64,000 bases of DNA from Membranihabitans maritimus (lineage in GTDB: Bacteria > Bacteroidota > Bacteroidia > Chitinophagales > Saprospiraceae): the NCBI RefSeq assembly GCF_021729145.1, contig NZ_JAJSLW010000014.1, positions 62,001-126,000 on the forward strand. The letters are read 5' to 3'. How positions within the stretch are numbered: position 1 is the stretch's first letter; each line of letters begins with the position of its first letter. Positions 45,618 to 55,600 of the stretch are shown here, one piece after another. Under the pieces are notes generated by a model that did no database searches, was not told the origin of the DNA, and saw nothing but the letters and a program-made list of their open reading frames with translations. Made by a program: the position numbers and the translations under genes.

Positions 45618-46760
45618 ATGAAGGAATTAAAGTATAATACACCGGTGATACTAAAGGAAATCGAAGATGATTCCATAAAATTTAAAGACTTGCCTACTCC
45701 ATCTGGGGCTTATCCTTACCGCATTTCCCTGGAAGAGTTGATGGGCGACCGGGTCGAAAAGTTGCATGAGCGTATGTTCTTTCATATGGTAGGAGACACG
45801 GGGAGTGTACGCCATTCTGATTTCCAGAGATTGGTAGCTTCATCGCTAACCAGACAGGTGAATTCTTCCGAAGCGACAGCACCCTCTTTTATGTATCATT
45901 TAGGAGACATCGTATATAACTTTGGTGAGGCCAGTGAATATCCCGGTCAATTCCTGGAGCCGTATAAGGACTATAATGCTCCAATAGTGGCCATTCCCGG
46001 CAACCATGACGGAGATGTCAATCCGAACAGTCCTGTGTCATATAATAGCCTTGATGCTTTTCAAAAAGTATTCTGCAATACGGAACGTAGAGAGATCAGA
46101 TGGGGAGGAAAGCCTACCCGGTATACTTCTATACAACCCCATGTATACTGGACATTGGAAACTCCGCTGGCCCGGTTCGTCGGCCTGTATGCCAATGTCA
46201 ATAGACACGGACACATTACGCAGGAACAGCGGGACTGGTTTGTCGAAGAGTTGCGTTATTCCGCAGAGGAACATGAAGATCGGGCACTGCTGGTATGTAT
46301 TCATCATGCACCTTATTCGGCCGATATCAATCATGGTTCCAGTAAACCCATGATATCCTTTCTGGAAGATGCATTTAATGTAGCCGGAATCATACCAGAT
46401 GCTGTTTTTAGCGGACATGTCCACAATTATCAACGGTTTTCTAAAATTTATAAAGACGGTACGGAACTTCCCTTTATTGTTGCGGGAGCCGGCGGTTATG
46501 CAGACTTGCATCCGGTAGCAGCGGTCAGCGATTCCCGGGTAAAGGCATTCGGTGCCGGTCAACCGGAGGTGTATCTGGAGAGGTATTGTGATACACGGTT
46601 CGGGTTCTTGAAAATGGGGGTCGAAAAAACTATGGAAGGGATGTCCCTCCTCGGTGAATATTATACATTGCCAATTGAAATGACATTTGACAATACAATT
46701 GAATTGGATTTATATGATTCATTTAAGATCCCGATTAAGCGTTTGGAAGGTGCGCTATAA
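45618..46760 (+). CDS. Calcineurin-like metallophosphoesterase
   Basis: Binuclear-metal phosphoesterase (380 aa) without a signal peptide. Motifs in order: HMVGDTGS (D60), LGDIVYNFGE (D97), PGNHDGD (N129-H130), VCIHHAPY and GHVHNYQRF. The GHVHNYQR box and overall layout resemble purple acid-phosphatase-like and unknown-substrate metallophosphoesterases. It is in the same direction as the GH115-like gene but 119 bp downstream, and is probably a separate unit. A possible promoter box TAGTTTTG lies only about 4 bp before the start, so a near-leaderless mRNA would be implied; this is weak. Confidence 0.88.
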   Translation: MKELKYNTPVILKEIEDDSIKFKDLPTPSGAYPYRISLEELMGDRVEKLHERMFFHMVGDTGSVRHSDFQRLVASSLTRQVNSSEATAPSFMYHLGDIVYNFGEASEYPGQFLEPYKDYNAPIVAIPGNHDGDVNPNSPVSYNSLDAFQKVFCNTERREIRWGGKPTRYTSIQPHVYWTLETPLARFVGLYANVNRHGHITQEQRDWFVEELRYSAEEHEDRALLVCIHHAPYSADINHGSSKPMISFLEDAFNVAGIIPDAVFSGHVHNYQRFSKIYKDGTELPFIVAGAGGYADLHPVAAVSDSRVKAFGAGQPEVYLERYCDTRFGFLKMGVEKTMEGMSLLGEYYTLPIEMTFDNTIELDLYDSFKIPIKRLEGAL

Positions 46761-46802
46761 TATGAGCTGTCATCAGGTCTGTTTTAAATATCCGTAAATA
46801 TT

Positions 46803-48170
46803 TTATTCCAATACTTCCCGGATGCCCCGCATCATGGAATCCTCTGCACCTGGCCCCAGCATGGATGCCATTTTAGACGTTTCATATCCCCCTTCCCGAT
46901 ACGCTTTGCGAGTACCTATGTAGCCCATCCCATATTCTTCATAGCCGGCGGTACATATTCTATATTGGGGAAATAAATCTTGTGCCATTAGTTGATACTC
47001 CACAAAGGGTTCTCCGGGCAAACTGAGTAACCGGACATCATCTATATGTAGTGCCGAAATACGGACATAAGGATCTTTATGTACCCGGTTCCACCAAGCC
47101 AGACAAGCTATAGCACGGAGATAGGGTAATTCGGGGTCGTATTTACCGCCGGAAACGATCTGCTCCAGGCTATCTTTGTCCAAATGATTTGCTAGAGGGA
47201 GGTATACGAGTGTCGTTTCCAAATTAAAGCTGTTTTTATTAACGGGTTTCCGGATTTCGGATTCTAATGCCTTGTCGATTGCTGATGCTATCCTGGCGGC
47301 AAAAGTATATCGGATATTACGGGTATTGTCGTTGTACTTGCCAACGCCTATATTACCGGCTGCCCCTGTAAAGTAAATATGAGGGTACCCTCTTTTCATT
47401 TCCTGATACTTTCGGGCAATGCCTACAAACTCAGATGATACAATACCATCTCCAAACTCAGTGACCGGATGAACGGCATAATATGACATGGACACCAGGG
47501 GTTGTTCTCCTTTGTATAGTGTAACTGTCTTCAACCAGGGGTCAATCAAACCTTCTCCTTCATTACGTAGCAAAGAACTTTTAGTATTACTCCAGCGCAT
47601 TTTTTCCACTTTCCCGTTGCTTCCTATAATTCGTCTGTTGGAAGCAACATGATTGACCCTGGCTTTTCCATAACCGATTGAGGTTACCGGTTGTAATTCC
47701 GATAATGACTCCCTGACCACCTGAGCCACACGGTCGATGGCGTCGTGCAGAAAGATCGTATCGTAGTAGAGATCAGAACCTTCATACCGATCCAGGATCC
47801 TGGGGGTCAGGAAATCACACCGCACTGCATTGTGTTGATGCAAGGCATGAATTAAGACCCTGTCCTCACTGGTTCCTGCCGCTTTTGCAAGGGATTTGCG
47901 AAATACATCCATTCCTTCATTCGAAATGCCTATCCAGTCAATTGCTACCTTTACTACCGGTTTTTCATCAAAAATCAAAACTAATCCTCGAGCGCTCAGA
48001 GAATCACGGATTGCCCGGGCGGGGCCAAATGCGAGTGGATCCCCTACATTGGGGGTTACATTGACCTGAAAATAAGACATTAATACTGTATTATTGGGAA
48101 AGGAATTGGTGGCCTGCCCTCCTCCAAGCATGCAGAAATAAAAAGCCAGTGTAAAAATCGATTTTGGCAT
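46803..48170 (-). CDS. Neutral/alkaline-ceramidase-like exported protein
   Basis: Exported protein (455 aa) with a signal peptide ending at about residue 20. It resembles the N-terminal part of neutral/alkaline non-lysosomal ceramidases and related secreted proteins (YFQVNVTPNVGDPLAFGPAR, then RVLIHALHQHNAVRCD, where the family has a HTHS-type motif). Later SSEFVGIARKY and FTGAAGNIGVGKY strands also fit. The exact family is uncertain and it is shorter than a full ceramidase. A TATCTTTG box (48233-48240, minus strand) lies about 63 bp upstream. It is convergent with the phosphoesterase gene (42-bp gap). Confidence 0.65.
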   Translation of the reverse strand: MPKSIFTLAFYFCMLGGGQATNSFPNNTVLMSYFQVNVTPNVGDPLAFGPARAIRDSLSARGLVLIFDEKPVVKVAIDWIGISNEGMDVFRKSLAKAAGTSEDRVLIHALHQHNAVRCDFLTPRILDRYEGSDLYYDTIFLHDAIDRVAQVVRESLSELQPVTSIGYGKARVNHVASNRRIIGSNGKVEKMRWSNTKSSLLRNEGEGLIDPWLKTVTLYKGEQPLVSMSYYAVHPVTEFGDGIVSSEFVGIARKYQEMKRGYPHIYFTGAAGNIGVGKYNDNTRNIRYTFAARIASAIDKALESEIRKPVNKNSFNLETTLVYLPLANHLDKDSLEQIVSGGKYDPELPYLRAIACLAWWNRVHKDPYVRISALHIDDVRLLSLPGEPFVEYQLMAQDLFPQYRICTAGYEEYGMGYIGTRKAYREGGYETSKMASMLGPGAEDSMMRGIREVLE

Positions 48171-48232
48171 ATATTCAGGTAACCCTATATGGTGTAGATT
48201 GTTTGTGAAGGTAACATGATTTCAAATGGTTA

Positions 48233-48240
48233 CAAAGATA
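48233..48240 (-). promoter_or_regulatory. Candidate -7 element of the ceramidase-like gene
   Basis: Reading the minus strand, TATCTTTG is an exact TAnnTTTG match about 63 bp upstream of the ATG. No clear -33 TTTG is seen at the right distance, so the call rests on the box and position. Confidence 0.35.
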
Positions 48241-48357
48241 ATTCAACTGATATTTTTAACACATACCCGGGATGTGTATCATTTTCCATGTTGTATAAAA
48301 GAGGGGGAGTATTTGTGGTAATAGTGGCTATTGAATCATTTGGCAATCGATAGGGGG

Positions 48358-48449
48358 GATGAAGAGAAAATAGAAAGTTAGAGCCTCTTCATCTTGTTCC
48401 TATTTTCTATACTGAATATTGAACGAATAGAATGAATCCTTGATGAAGA
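48358..48449. promoter_or_regulatory. Competing hairpins with a repeated GATGAAGAG word
   Basis: GATGAAGAG occurs at 48358-48366 and again at 48441-48449, with one complementary CTCTTCATC at 48385-48393 between them. A second pair, AGAAAATAG (48365-48373) and CTATTTTCT (48400-48408), overlaps the first stem, so the helices exclude one another. This sits in gene-poor DNA and could be a switching RNA leader or a decayed repeat. Confidence 0.4.
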
Positions 48450-48488
48450 GATATTAGGGATCGTCGAGATAAAATCCGATCATTTTAT

Positions 48489-48668
48489 TCATGTTTTGTG
48501 GGTCGCGACCACTATTATATCGGCGACACCCGAATTTCCCCAATCGACTGCTATATAGTGCAGTCCCAGAGGCAAATTTCGTGTTTTTAACGGATAGAAC
48601 TTTCCGGACTCAGTGGTACGCTCTTTTTCCGAGGTTGCTTTTTTCTTCCTTGTTCTTGTTTTCGCCAT
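48489..48668 (-). CDS. Possible small basic protein (59 aa)
   Basis: Open frame ATG..TGA of 59 codons. The N-terminal 20 residues are Lys/Arg/Thr-rich (KTRTRKKK). The rest, with GKFYPLKTRNLPLGLHYIAV and then DWGNSGVADIIVVATHKT, looks like a folded protein with alternating hydrophobic residues, unlike random sequence. The opposite-strand frame here is low-quality. A perfect palindrome GGTCGCGACC (48501-48510) lies inside its end. I do not recognise the family. It could also be the tail of a longer, decayed gene. Confidence 0.45.
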   Translation of the reverse strand: MAKTRTRKKKATSEKERTTESGKFYPLKTRNLPLGLHYIAVDWGNSGVADIIVVATHKT

Positions 48669-48889
48669 TCGAATAGCATTTCTTCATTACTAAGTTATGA
48701 AGAAAGGATCTGACAGAAAAAATAAAGTATAATTTTTTTATCTCTCATAATCAGTGCAGAATGCATAATAAAATATGCTATGTATTTGTGTTAGCCAATA
48801 GACCGATCTTCTCAATGAATGATAGGACTGAAATTTTTTGGGAATTGTAGTTTTAATAATGTGCATATATGATTTTAAAATACACACTT

Positions 48890-49084
48890 ATGCGTACAAA
48901 TATTGTCATATATGAAAATTTAATGAAGAGAGCGATGAAGGTTTCCGGTCTCAAAACTAAAAAAGCCACTGTAGAGGCAGGGCTCAAACTTTTGGTCACA
49001 TTAAAAGAGCAGAAAAGGATCAAAACTTTCCGGGGAAAATTAAATTGGGAAGGTAATTTGGAGCAAATGAGACTTGGTCAATGA
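48890..49084 (+). CDS. VapB-type antitoxin
   Basis: Small DNA-binding antitoxin (64 aa from ATG 48890; an upstream ATG at 48869 adds seven residues that lack VapB character). The N-terminal RTNIVIYENLMKRAMKVSGLKTKKATVEAGL is the VapB ribbon-helix-helix-like pattern, followed by a basic middle and a C-terminal tail that would bind the toxin. The stop overlaps the start of a VapC pseudogene (ATGA). It appears complete while its partner is destroyed. Confidence 0.85.
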   Translation: MRTNIVIYENLMKRAMKVSGLKTKKATVEAGLKLLVTLKEQKRIKTFRGKLNWEGNLEQMRLGQ

Positions 49085-49478
49085 TTTTAGTGGAATCCTT
49101 CGGTTTGGATAGATTAGTTTAATGGTCTGGTAAATCGTCATACGAATGCGTTGGATGACATTCTTGGTGAGGAAATAGATATCATTGGAGATTTGATTAT
49201 GGTTGAAGTTTTGCTAGGATTTTCTACTTCACCTGACTAGAATACAGGAAAACTTTTATTAGAGAGTTTGCCATTTTTTAGCCTGTGTGGAAAGGAAATT
49301 TCTTTAGCTTCTGCTAAAAAATTTCTTCTATTTAAGAAAAAATGGAATCACTCCAAGAAAAGCCATAGATATGATCGTTGCGACTTTTTGAATTGAAAAT
49401 CATATTCGACTATTGCATAACGACCGGGATTTTGATTTTATAGAAATACACCTAGGGTTGGAAGTCGTAAAAATCTAA
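49081..49478 (+). pseudogene. Decayed VapC (PIN-domain) toxin
   Basis: Starts at ATG 49081, overlapping the antitoxin stop. MILVE opens the PIN domain, but the frame stops at 49120-49122. The next frame carries VNRHTNALDDILGEE and DLIMVEVLLGF (conserved Glu), interrupted by TAG 49238-49240, then LLLESLPFFSLCGKEISLASAK. A second frameshift near 49335 leads to NGITPRKAIDMIVATF, a TGA at 49389-49391, then IENHIRLLHNDRDFDFIEI and the normal end at 49478. The first acidic residue is Glu, not the usual Asp. Two frameshifts and two in-frame stops show that the toxin RNase is dead. Confidence 0.9.
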
Positions 49479-49534
49479 AACTTCTTAATTTTTTTGGCCA
49501 TATTTTATATGGAATATCTGGTATCAATTTATTT

Positions 49535-49735
49535 CATAAATTAAGGGTTGAAGGAGAAAGGAGAATCTTTCGTTCACAACCTACCTTTAATGAACAGGAC
49601 AATATTCTTCAACGAATGGTATTTTATGATATATCGGAAGATTCATTTACATGGGATTGGGCATCGTCAAAAGTCAACGGGAATAATTGGACTTTACATT
49701 GGAGAGTATTTTACGAAAGAAAAAATAGTGTAGCG
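49535..49735 (+). pseudogene. Possible remnant of an unknown-function gene
   Basis: In one frame the DNA reads like a protein C-terminus: HKLRVEGERRIFRSQP, then NEQDNILQRMVFYDISEDSF, then TWDWASSKVNGN and WTLHWRVFYERK. The VFYDI..DSFTWDW / W.L.WRVFY pattern is what I expect of a small beta-rich protein of unknown function. No start or N-terminal half is present and the frame runs on to 49804 without a natural end. It appears to be a fragment left beside the dead toxin gene. Confidence 0.4.
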
Positions 49736-49739
49736 AATA

Positions 49740-51026
49740 TTATTTTTTCGTGGTATTTTCTGATTTTTTGTAGCTATACTCAATGGCAAAGCATATTAGA
49801 ATAATCCCCAGAGCGACCAGGACTCCTAATGTATTGGTCGAATATTCTTGTATCATTAAAGCGGTCAGAGCCATAATGCACAAAACCGCCCCCAATAACG
49901 GGATATATTTTACACCGTTGATGGTTTTAGCCAATTTAAACCCTGTATAGTTTACTACCGCAAATACTACTAAAAACCCTACGCTTCCTGCAGTGGAAAT
50001 ACTTTCTAATGGAAGTGTATTAACAAGGAGTAAAGTCATCCCGGACGTGATTATAAGGCCAATGGGTTGATTCCATAAAATACTTGTGAATTCATGAGGT
50101 AGTTCGTCATCCTCTGCTAATTCATAACTTACTCGGCTTCCTCCATAAAGTGATGCATTAATAGCCGAAAACGTAGAAATTAAAGCGGCAATCGTAATGA
50201 TAGAAAATCCGATTTTACCTAGCATGGGTTGTGCAGCTTCAGCTAACACATAATCTTCTGCACTGGCGATTTTATAAAAGGGTAATGAACCCACTGTAAC
50301 AATTGCTATGACTATGTAAAGGAGAATAACAAATAAAACAGAATAGTAGTAGGCCCTGGGAATATTCTTTCCAGGGTTTTTTATATCCGGGGCTGAATTG
50401 GCTATTAATTCAAAACCTTCGTAGGCTACAAAAATGACCATCCCTCCTGTTACCAGGGTGAAAGGCTTTTCCCAGCTTGAAGGAGCTAACTGTTGTAAAT
50501 TGGGGTTGCCGATTAGTCCATACGCACCTATTATTACAAAGGAAATAAGTATTACCAATTTTATAATTACCGAGTATGATTCTATTTTGCCTACTACTTC
50601 AATGCTGTAATAGTTGATAAATGTAGCTATTAAAATTATGACACTGGAAAATATGTGAAAATCAATAGTCGAATGGCCTGTTAGGGGCATGAGGTTTGGC
50701 GCATAGCTTCCAAAGGCTGATGCATACAGAGAAAGCATTATGATATAGCTAATCCAGAGTAAATTATTTATGCTCCCACTGAAAATAGTTTTACCAAACC
50801 CCTGGTTAATAAACCTTACCGTACCTCCACGATCCGGGAATGACAGGGATAATTTTACATAGCTGTAGGAAGTAATTAAGGCCACTATCCCGGCTATGAG
50901 AAATGCCAGTGGAGTTCCCCCTTTTGCCAATGACACTGCCAGGCCAAGAACGGCAAATATTCCTCCTCCCACCATTCCTCCAATTCCAATGGACATTGCT
51001 TCTTTTAATCCTATTTTAGACGCCAT
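49740..51026 (-). CDS. APC-superfamily amino-acid/polyamine permease
   Basis: Inner-membrane permease (428 aa, about 12 helices). The N-terminal GLKEAMSIGIGGMVGGGIFAVLGLAVSLAKGG is the APC substrate-binding unwound helix (GxGxxxG-type). FVAYEGFELIANSAPDIKNPGKNIPRA is the conserved helix 6 region plus loop. It is downstream of the RND operon but separated from it by a terminator at 51121-51180, so it has its own promoter. Substrate is not readable. Confidence 0.9.
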   Translation of the reverse strand: MASKIGLKEAMSIGIGGMVGGGIFAVLGLAVSLAKGGTPLAFLIAGIVALITSYSYVKLSLSFPDRGGTVRFINQGFGKTIFSGSINNLLWISYIIMLSLYASAFGSYAPNLMPLTGHSTIDFHIFSSVIILIATFINYYSIEVVGKIESYSVIIKLVILISFVIIGAYGLIGNPNLQQLAPSSWEKPFTLVTGGMVIFVAYEGFELIANSAPDIKNPGKNIPRAYYYSVLFVILLYIVIAIVTVGSLPFYKIASAEDYVLAEAAQPMLGKIGFSIITIAALISTFSAINASLYGGSRVSYELAEDDELPHEFTSILWNQPIGLIITSGMTLLLVNTLPLESISTAGSVGFLVVFAVVNYTGFKLAKTINGVKYIPLLGAVLCIMALTALMIQEYSTNTLGVLVALGIILICFAIEYSYKKSENTTKK

Positions 51027-51120
51027 GGGAAAATGATTTGATTATTCAAAAAAAACTGATACATACATTTTCCTTTTGATTATCATTGATATATACTGCA
51101 AAATAAAAATTTTGTGTAAG

Positions 51121-51180
51121 AATAAAAAAAGCACTGCCTGCCAGCAGAAAACAATTATCAAAACTGTGGCAGGTAGTACT
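51121..51180 (-). terminator. Rho-independent terminator of the RND efflux operon
   Basis: On the minus strand AGTACTACCTGCCA pairs with TGGCAGGCAGTGCT (complements of 51167-51180 and 51130-51143). That is a 14-bp stem with one G-U pair and one mismatch, followed by TTTTTTT. It lies 58 bp after the outer-membrane factor stop and 95 bp before the permease start. Confidence 0.8.
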
Positions 51181-51237
51181 TCTGTTTACACCAAATATTA
51201 AGTTTGGATTTTTTAATTCGGAGGCTTGAACATAGTC

Positions 51238-52686
51238 TTATTGCCATCCTCCTCCGAGTGCTTTGTATAAATCAACTACAGCAATAAGTTGTTCTTTTTT
51301 TGTCTCAATAAGTTCGAATTTAGATTCCATAGCTTCACGCTGGGTAAGTAATACCTCCATATAATCTGCTCTGGCTGATCGAAACAGTTGATTAACAATT
51401 TCAATTGATTCAGAAAGTGAATTCACCTGTTGCGTTTTGAGAGCATAATTTTCATTCAGGTTGTTGATGTTTGAAATTTGATTTTTGGTTTCAAAAAAGG
51501 CATTTAATATAGTCTGTTCATATTCGTATGCAACTTGAATTTGTTTTGCATTAGCGTTATTATAGACAGAAATAATGGCGTTTCGATTTACAAGCGGAGC
51601 CACTGCATCTCCAGCTATTGACATTGCGAGGGACTTGGGAGTAGCTAATAAAAATTTGGGATTAAAAGCTTCGAATCCCAGTCCGGCTCGTATATCAAAA
51701 GATGGATAAAAGTTGGCTTTTGCTACTTGTATATTCAATTCAGCGGCCTGTAGTTCCAATTCTGCTTGTCGTATATCAGGTCTGTTTTCGAGAAGTTGTG
51801 ATGGAATCCCGTTTTCCACCAACTTGGGCATTAGAGAATTGAAGGAATCGGAATTTCTGGGAATGTTTTGAGCCGGTCTCCCAAGTAAGAAATTTATTGT
51901 ATTCTCAGTCACTATTATTTCTTGCTTGATCGCATAGATTTCACTTTGGTTCTTTTTCACTTCTGCTTCGAATCTCTTTACAGCTAAAGATGTTGTTCTA
52001 CCTGCATCTTTAAGCGTTTTTACTACTTCCAAAACATTTTCCTGAATTCGGATGCTTTGTTTCAAGTTGTCGAGAGTATTGTCAAGGGCCAGGAGTTCAT
52101 AATAGCTTTTGGCTATTTCTGCAACCAAGTTGGTTATCATGAAGTTTTTACCTTCCAGGGTAGCCATATATTCCAGAACCGCTACCTTACTTGAATTTCT
52201 TAATTTCTGCCACACATCCAGTTCCCAGGATGCAAACAATCCAATATCAAGATTTCCAAGGAGCTCCGGAAACGGTTTTCCTTCCTCTATTTCCAGATTC
52301 TCTTCTACAGCTCCATTACGGGTATAATGACCTACTTTTTCCAATTCTAATCCTGCACCTGCATTGATAAAAGGTTTGTATTCCCCTTTTCTCGCGAAAA
52401 TTTCATTTTTGGCGATACTTATTCTCTGAAGGAGTATGTTGATTTCTTTGTTATTAACTAATGCCGTATCAATTAAATCCGTCAAATACGGATCATTGAA
52501 AAATTCTTTCCAGGGAATTCGGGCAGAATTGATAGTATCAACGTCATTTCCCTGGGTGGATATAAAATTTTCAGGAAGTTCTTGTTTGATTTCCTTTTGT
52601 GTCAATTCAGGTATCTTACAGGATTGAATGAAAAGGATAAGAATCCCTGTTAAGAAAAGCGGAAAGGATCTGATAAATTTAATCAT
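51238..52686 (-). CDS. RND efflux outer-membrane lipoprotein (TolC/NodT type)
   Basis: Outer-membrane channel (482 aa, lipobox QSC with Cys23) for a tripartite pump. It has the two long OEP repeats: DLIDTALVNNKEINILLQRISIAKNEIFA (first) and ENRPDIRQAELELQAAELNIQVAKANFYPSFDI (second, with the classic RPDIR motif). A late heptad LFRSARADYMEVLLTQREAMESKFELI fits the family end. It overlaps the RND gene by 8 bp. Together with the two upstream genes it makes a complete pump. Confidence 0.94.
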   Translation of the reverse strand: MIKFIRSFPLFLTGILILFIQSCKIPELTQKEIKQELPENFISTQGNDVDTINSARIPWKEFFNDPYLTDLIDTALVNNKEINILLQRISIAKNEIFARKGEYKPFINAGAGLELEKVGHYTRNGAVEENLEIEEGKPFPELLGNLDIGLFASWELDVWQKLRNSSKVAVLEYMATLEGKNFMITNLVAEIAKSYYELLALDNTLDNLKQSIRIQENVLEVVKTLKDAGRTTSLAVKRFEAEVKKNQSEIYAIKQEIIVTENTINFLLGRPAQNIPRNSDSFNSLMPKLVENGIPSQLLENRPDIRQAELELQAAELNIQVAKANFYPSFDIRAGLGFEAFNPKFLLATPKSLAMSIAGDAVAPLVNRNAIISVYNNANAKQIQVAYEYEQTILNAFFETKNQISNINNLNENYALKTQQVNSLSESIEIVNQLFRSARADYMEVLLTQREAMESKFELIETKKEQLIAVVDLYKALGGGWQ

Positions 52687-55600
52687 TGTATTTAAAATCT
52701 TCAGTTAGTGGGACGAAATCTTCGTCTTTAATTAATTTTCTTCCATCTGCCATTTTCGCAAAAATGTAATATAGACCGGGAATCAGAATGACTCCGAAGA
52801 TGGTGCCAAAAAGCATACCTCCAAAGGCTGATGTGCCTATCGTCCTGTTTCCGACAGCACCGGCACCGGTAGCCAAAAGAAGGGGTATCAGGCCTGCGAT
52901 AAAGGCGAATGAAGTCATTAGTATGGGTCTGAATCTGACTCGAGCACCTTCGACGGCAGCCTCTTTGACAGTCATGCCCTGATTGTGTTTCTGGATGGCG
53001 TATTCTACGATAAGGACAGCATTTTTACCCAGCAAACCAACCAGCATTACCATTCCGACTTGAGCGTATATATCATTAGCTAATCCCAAAGATGTAAGTA
53101 AAAGGAATGAACCAAAAATACCGAGAGGAAGGGAGAACACTATGATAAGTGGCAGGATAAAGCTTTCGTATTGAGCTACCAGGACGAGGTAAACGAAAAT
53201 CAAAACAATGCTAAATATTACGATAGCTTCATTACCCCGTCTAGCTTCGTCAAATGACAACCCTTCCCATGCAATATCATACCCCTTTGGTAAAGTGGCA
53301 TCAGCTACTTCCCTGACTGCTTTTATAGCATCGTCTGTAGTATATCCTTTCCCCGGAACACCGCGAATAGTGGTTGAATTGTAAAGGTTGTATCGTGTGA
53401 TTTCATTAGGACCTTGTGTTTTTTCTAATTTCATAAAAGCAGAATATGGTACCATTTCGCCTTCTTCGTTTTTTACGAAATAGTTGAGAATGTCACTGGG
53501 ATATCTTCGGTATGATGGGTCTGCCTGCGTATACACTTTAAAAAAGTTATTGAACCGAATAAATCCCTGTTCATAGGTGCTTCCAATCAAAATATTTAAA
53601 TTTTCCATCGCTTTTCCAATAGACACTCCTTTTTGCATGGCTAATTCATTGTCTATTTCCAACTTAAATTGAGGATAATTAGCGGCATAAAAAGTAAATA
53701 GTCCGTCTAATTCAGGCCGTTTTTTCAATGCGGACATAAATTCCTGATTGATATCATCAAAGTCGTGGAAATCTGTATTGTTGGTTTTGTCCAATAATCG
53801 AAGAGCCAGTCCACCAGCAGCTCCGTAACCAGGTACTGCCGGAGGTTCAAAATATTCTATGACTGCGCCAAAATCATTCGTTTTTTCTTCTAATTCTTCG
53901 ATAATTTCATGTACTGAATGAGTACGTGTTGCCCAATCTTCCAGGTTGATCAGGCAAGTTCCTGCATTGGATCCCCGTCCTTCTGTCAAAATTTCATATC
54001 CTGCAAGTGAAGAAACTGATTTAATTCCTTCCACTTCTTCCGCAATTTCCTGAAGTTCCCTAGACACTTTGTTTGTAGCTTCCAGTGTTGTTCCCGGGGG
54101 AGTTTGAATAATAGCATAAATCATTCCCTGATCTTCATTGGGAATAAATCCGGCAGGTAAATTTTCATTAACAAAAAATGTCCCTACGATAAATCCACCT
54201 AAAACTAAAATAGTAATCAGTCTCCTATTGACTATTGCGTTTAGAAATCGAGTATATTTACCAGTTAAATTTTCAAATAACCGGTTGAATCCGTTCATGA
54301 AATAACTAATCGGTGTTCTTTTTTTGGATTTACCGTGATTGTTTTTTAAGATCATTGCGCACAATACAGGTGTTAGGGTTAGTGCGACTACACCTGAAAG
54401 TACAATGGCAGAAGCCATTGTTATTGAAAATTGCCTGTAAAATACTCCTACAGGCCCTGTCATAAAGGTTACGGGAACGAAAACGGCGGTCATCACAAGG
54501 GTGATTGCTACAATTGCACCTCCGATTTCTCCAAGAACTTCCTGAGTTGCTTTGTAAGGTGTCAGGTCTTGTTCTTCCATTTTGGCATGGACCGCTTCCA
54601 CTACCACTATTGCATTATCCACTACAATACCAATAGCTAGTACGAGGGCAAATAGTGTGATGAGATTGATCGTGATACCAAAGGCTTGCATAAACATAAA
54701 AGTTCCAATAAGTGATACCGGAACAGCGAGGGTAGGAATAAGTGTTGAGCGCCAGTCTCCAAGAAATATAAATACTACAAGAGCTACCAAAATAAAAGCC
54801 TCTGCTAGGGTATGGACTACTTTCTCTATAGATGCATCCAGGAAATTTGATACATCATAGCTGAATTCATATTCCATTCCTTGGGGAAAATCCGATTGCA
54901 ATTCAGCCATTTTCCCTTTCACCTTTTCTATCAGCGTACTGGCATTGCTACCATAGTTTTGTTTTAGTACAATGGCGGCAGAAGGATATCCATCTTTATT
55001 TGAGTAAATATCAAAAAATTCACTTCCCAATTCAACTGAAGCTAAATCTTTTAATCTTAAAACTTCTCCTTCCGATGAGGATCGGATTATGATATTTTCA
55101 TATTGTTCTGGAGTATTATATCGACCCTGATATGTCAAGACATATTCAAGAGATTGGGCTTTTATACCTGAACTTCTTCCAAGTCTCCCCGGCCTACCAA
55201 TTATACTCTGTTCATCGATGGCTTCCATGATCTCTTCAGTCGATACCTGGTAAGCCCGCATCCGATCAGGTTGTAGCCATATACGCATGGCGTATTGTCT
55301 GCTGCCCAGAATCTTGGCGCTGGCTATTCCATTGATTCTTTGAATTTCCGGAATGACATTGACATTTGCATAGTTGTAAAGAAATTTTTCATCAGCGTCC
55401 TTGTCTTTACTGAATACATTTACATACATTAACATACTGGGTTGCACTCTGGAAACGACAACTCCCTCAAGTTGGACCAGCGGTGGGAGCCGGTTCATTA
55501 CCTGGTCTACCCTGTTTTTTACATTCACTACCGCTTTATTGGGATCGGTTCCCAGTTCGAATATAACCTGTATAGTGGCTTCCCCTGCGCTTGTAGCATC

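Larger units (their letters stand above)
48171..48868. other. Gene-poor interval
   Basis: About 700 bp between the ceramidase-like gene and the antitoxin gene. It holds the divergent upstream region of the ceramidase-like gene, the competing hairpins, and the possible 59-aa gene. I see no other coding signal or RNA gene. The AT-rich stretch 48690-48860 appears unremarkable. Confidence 0.5.

Noticed and set aside
46038-46562. 174-codon minus-strand frame opposite the metallophosphoesterase
   Set aside because: It is the shadow of a gene with intact phosphoesterase motifs.
48491-48676. 61-codon plus-strand frame
   Set aside because: It overlaps the more protein-like 59-codon minus-strand frame; its composition (Phe/Leu/Arg-rich end) looks like antisense of a Lys-rich start.
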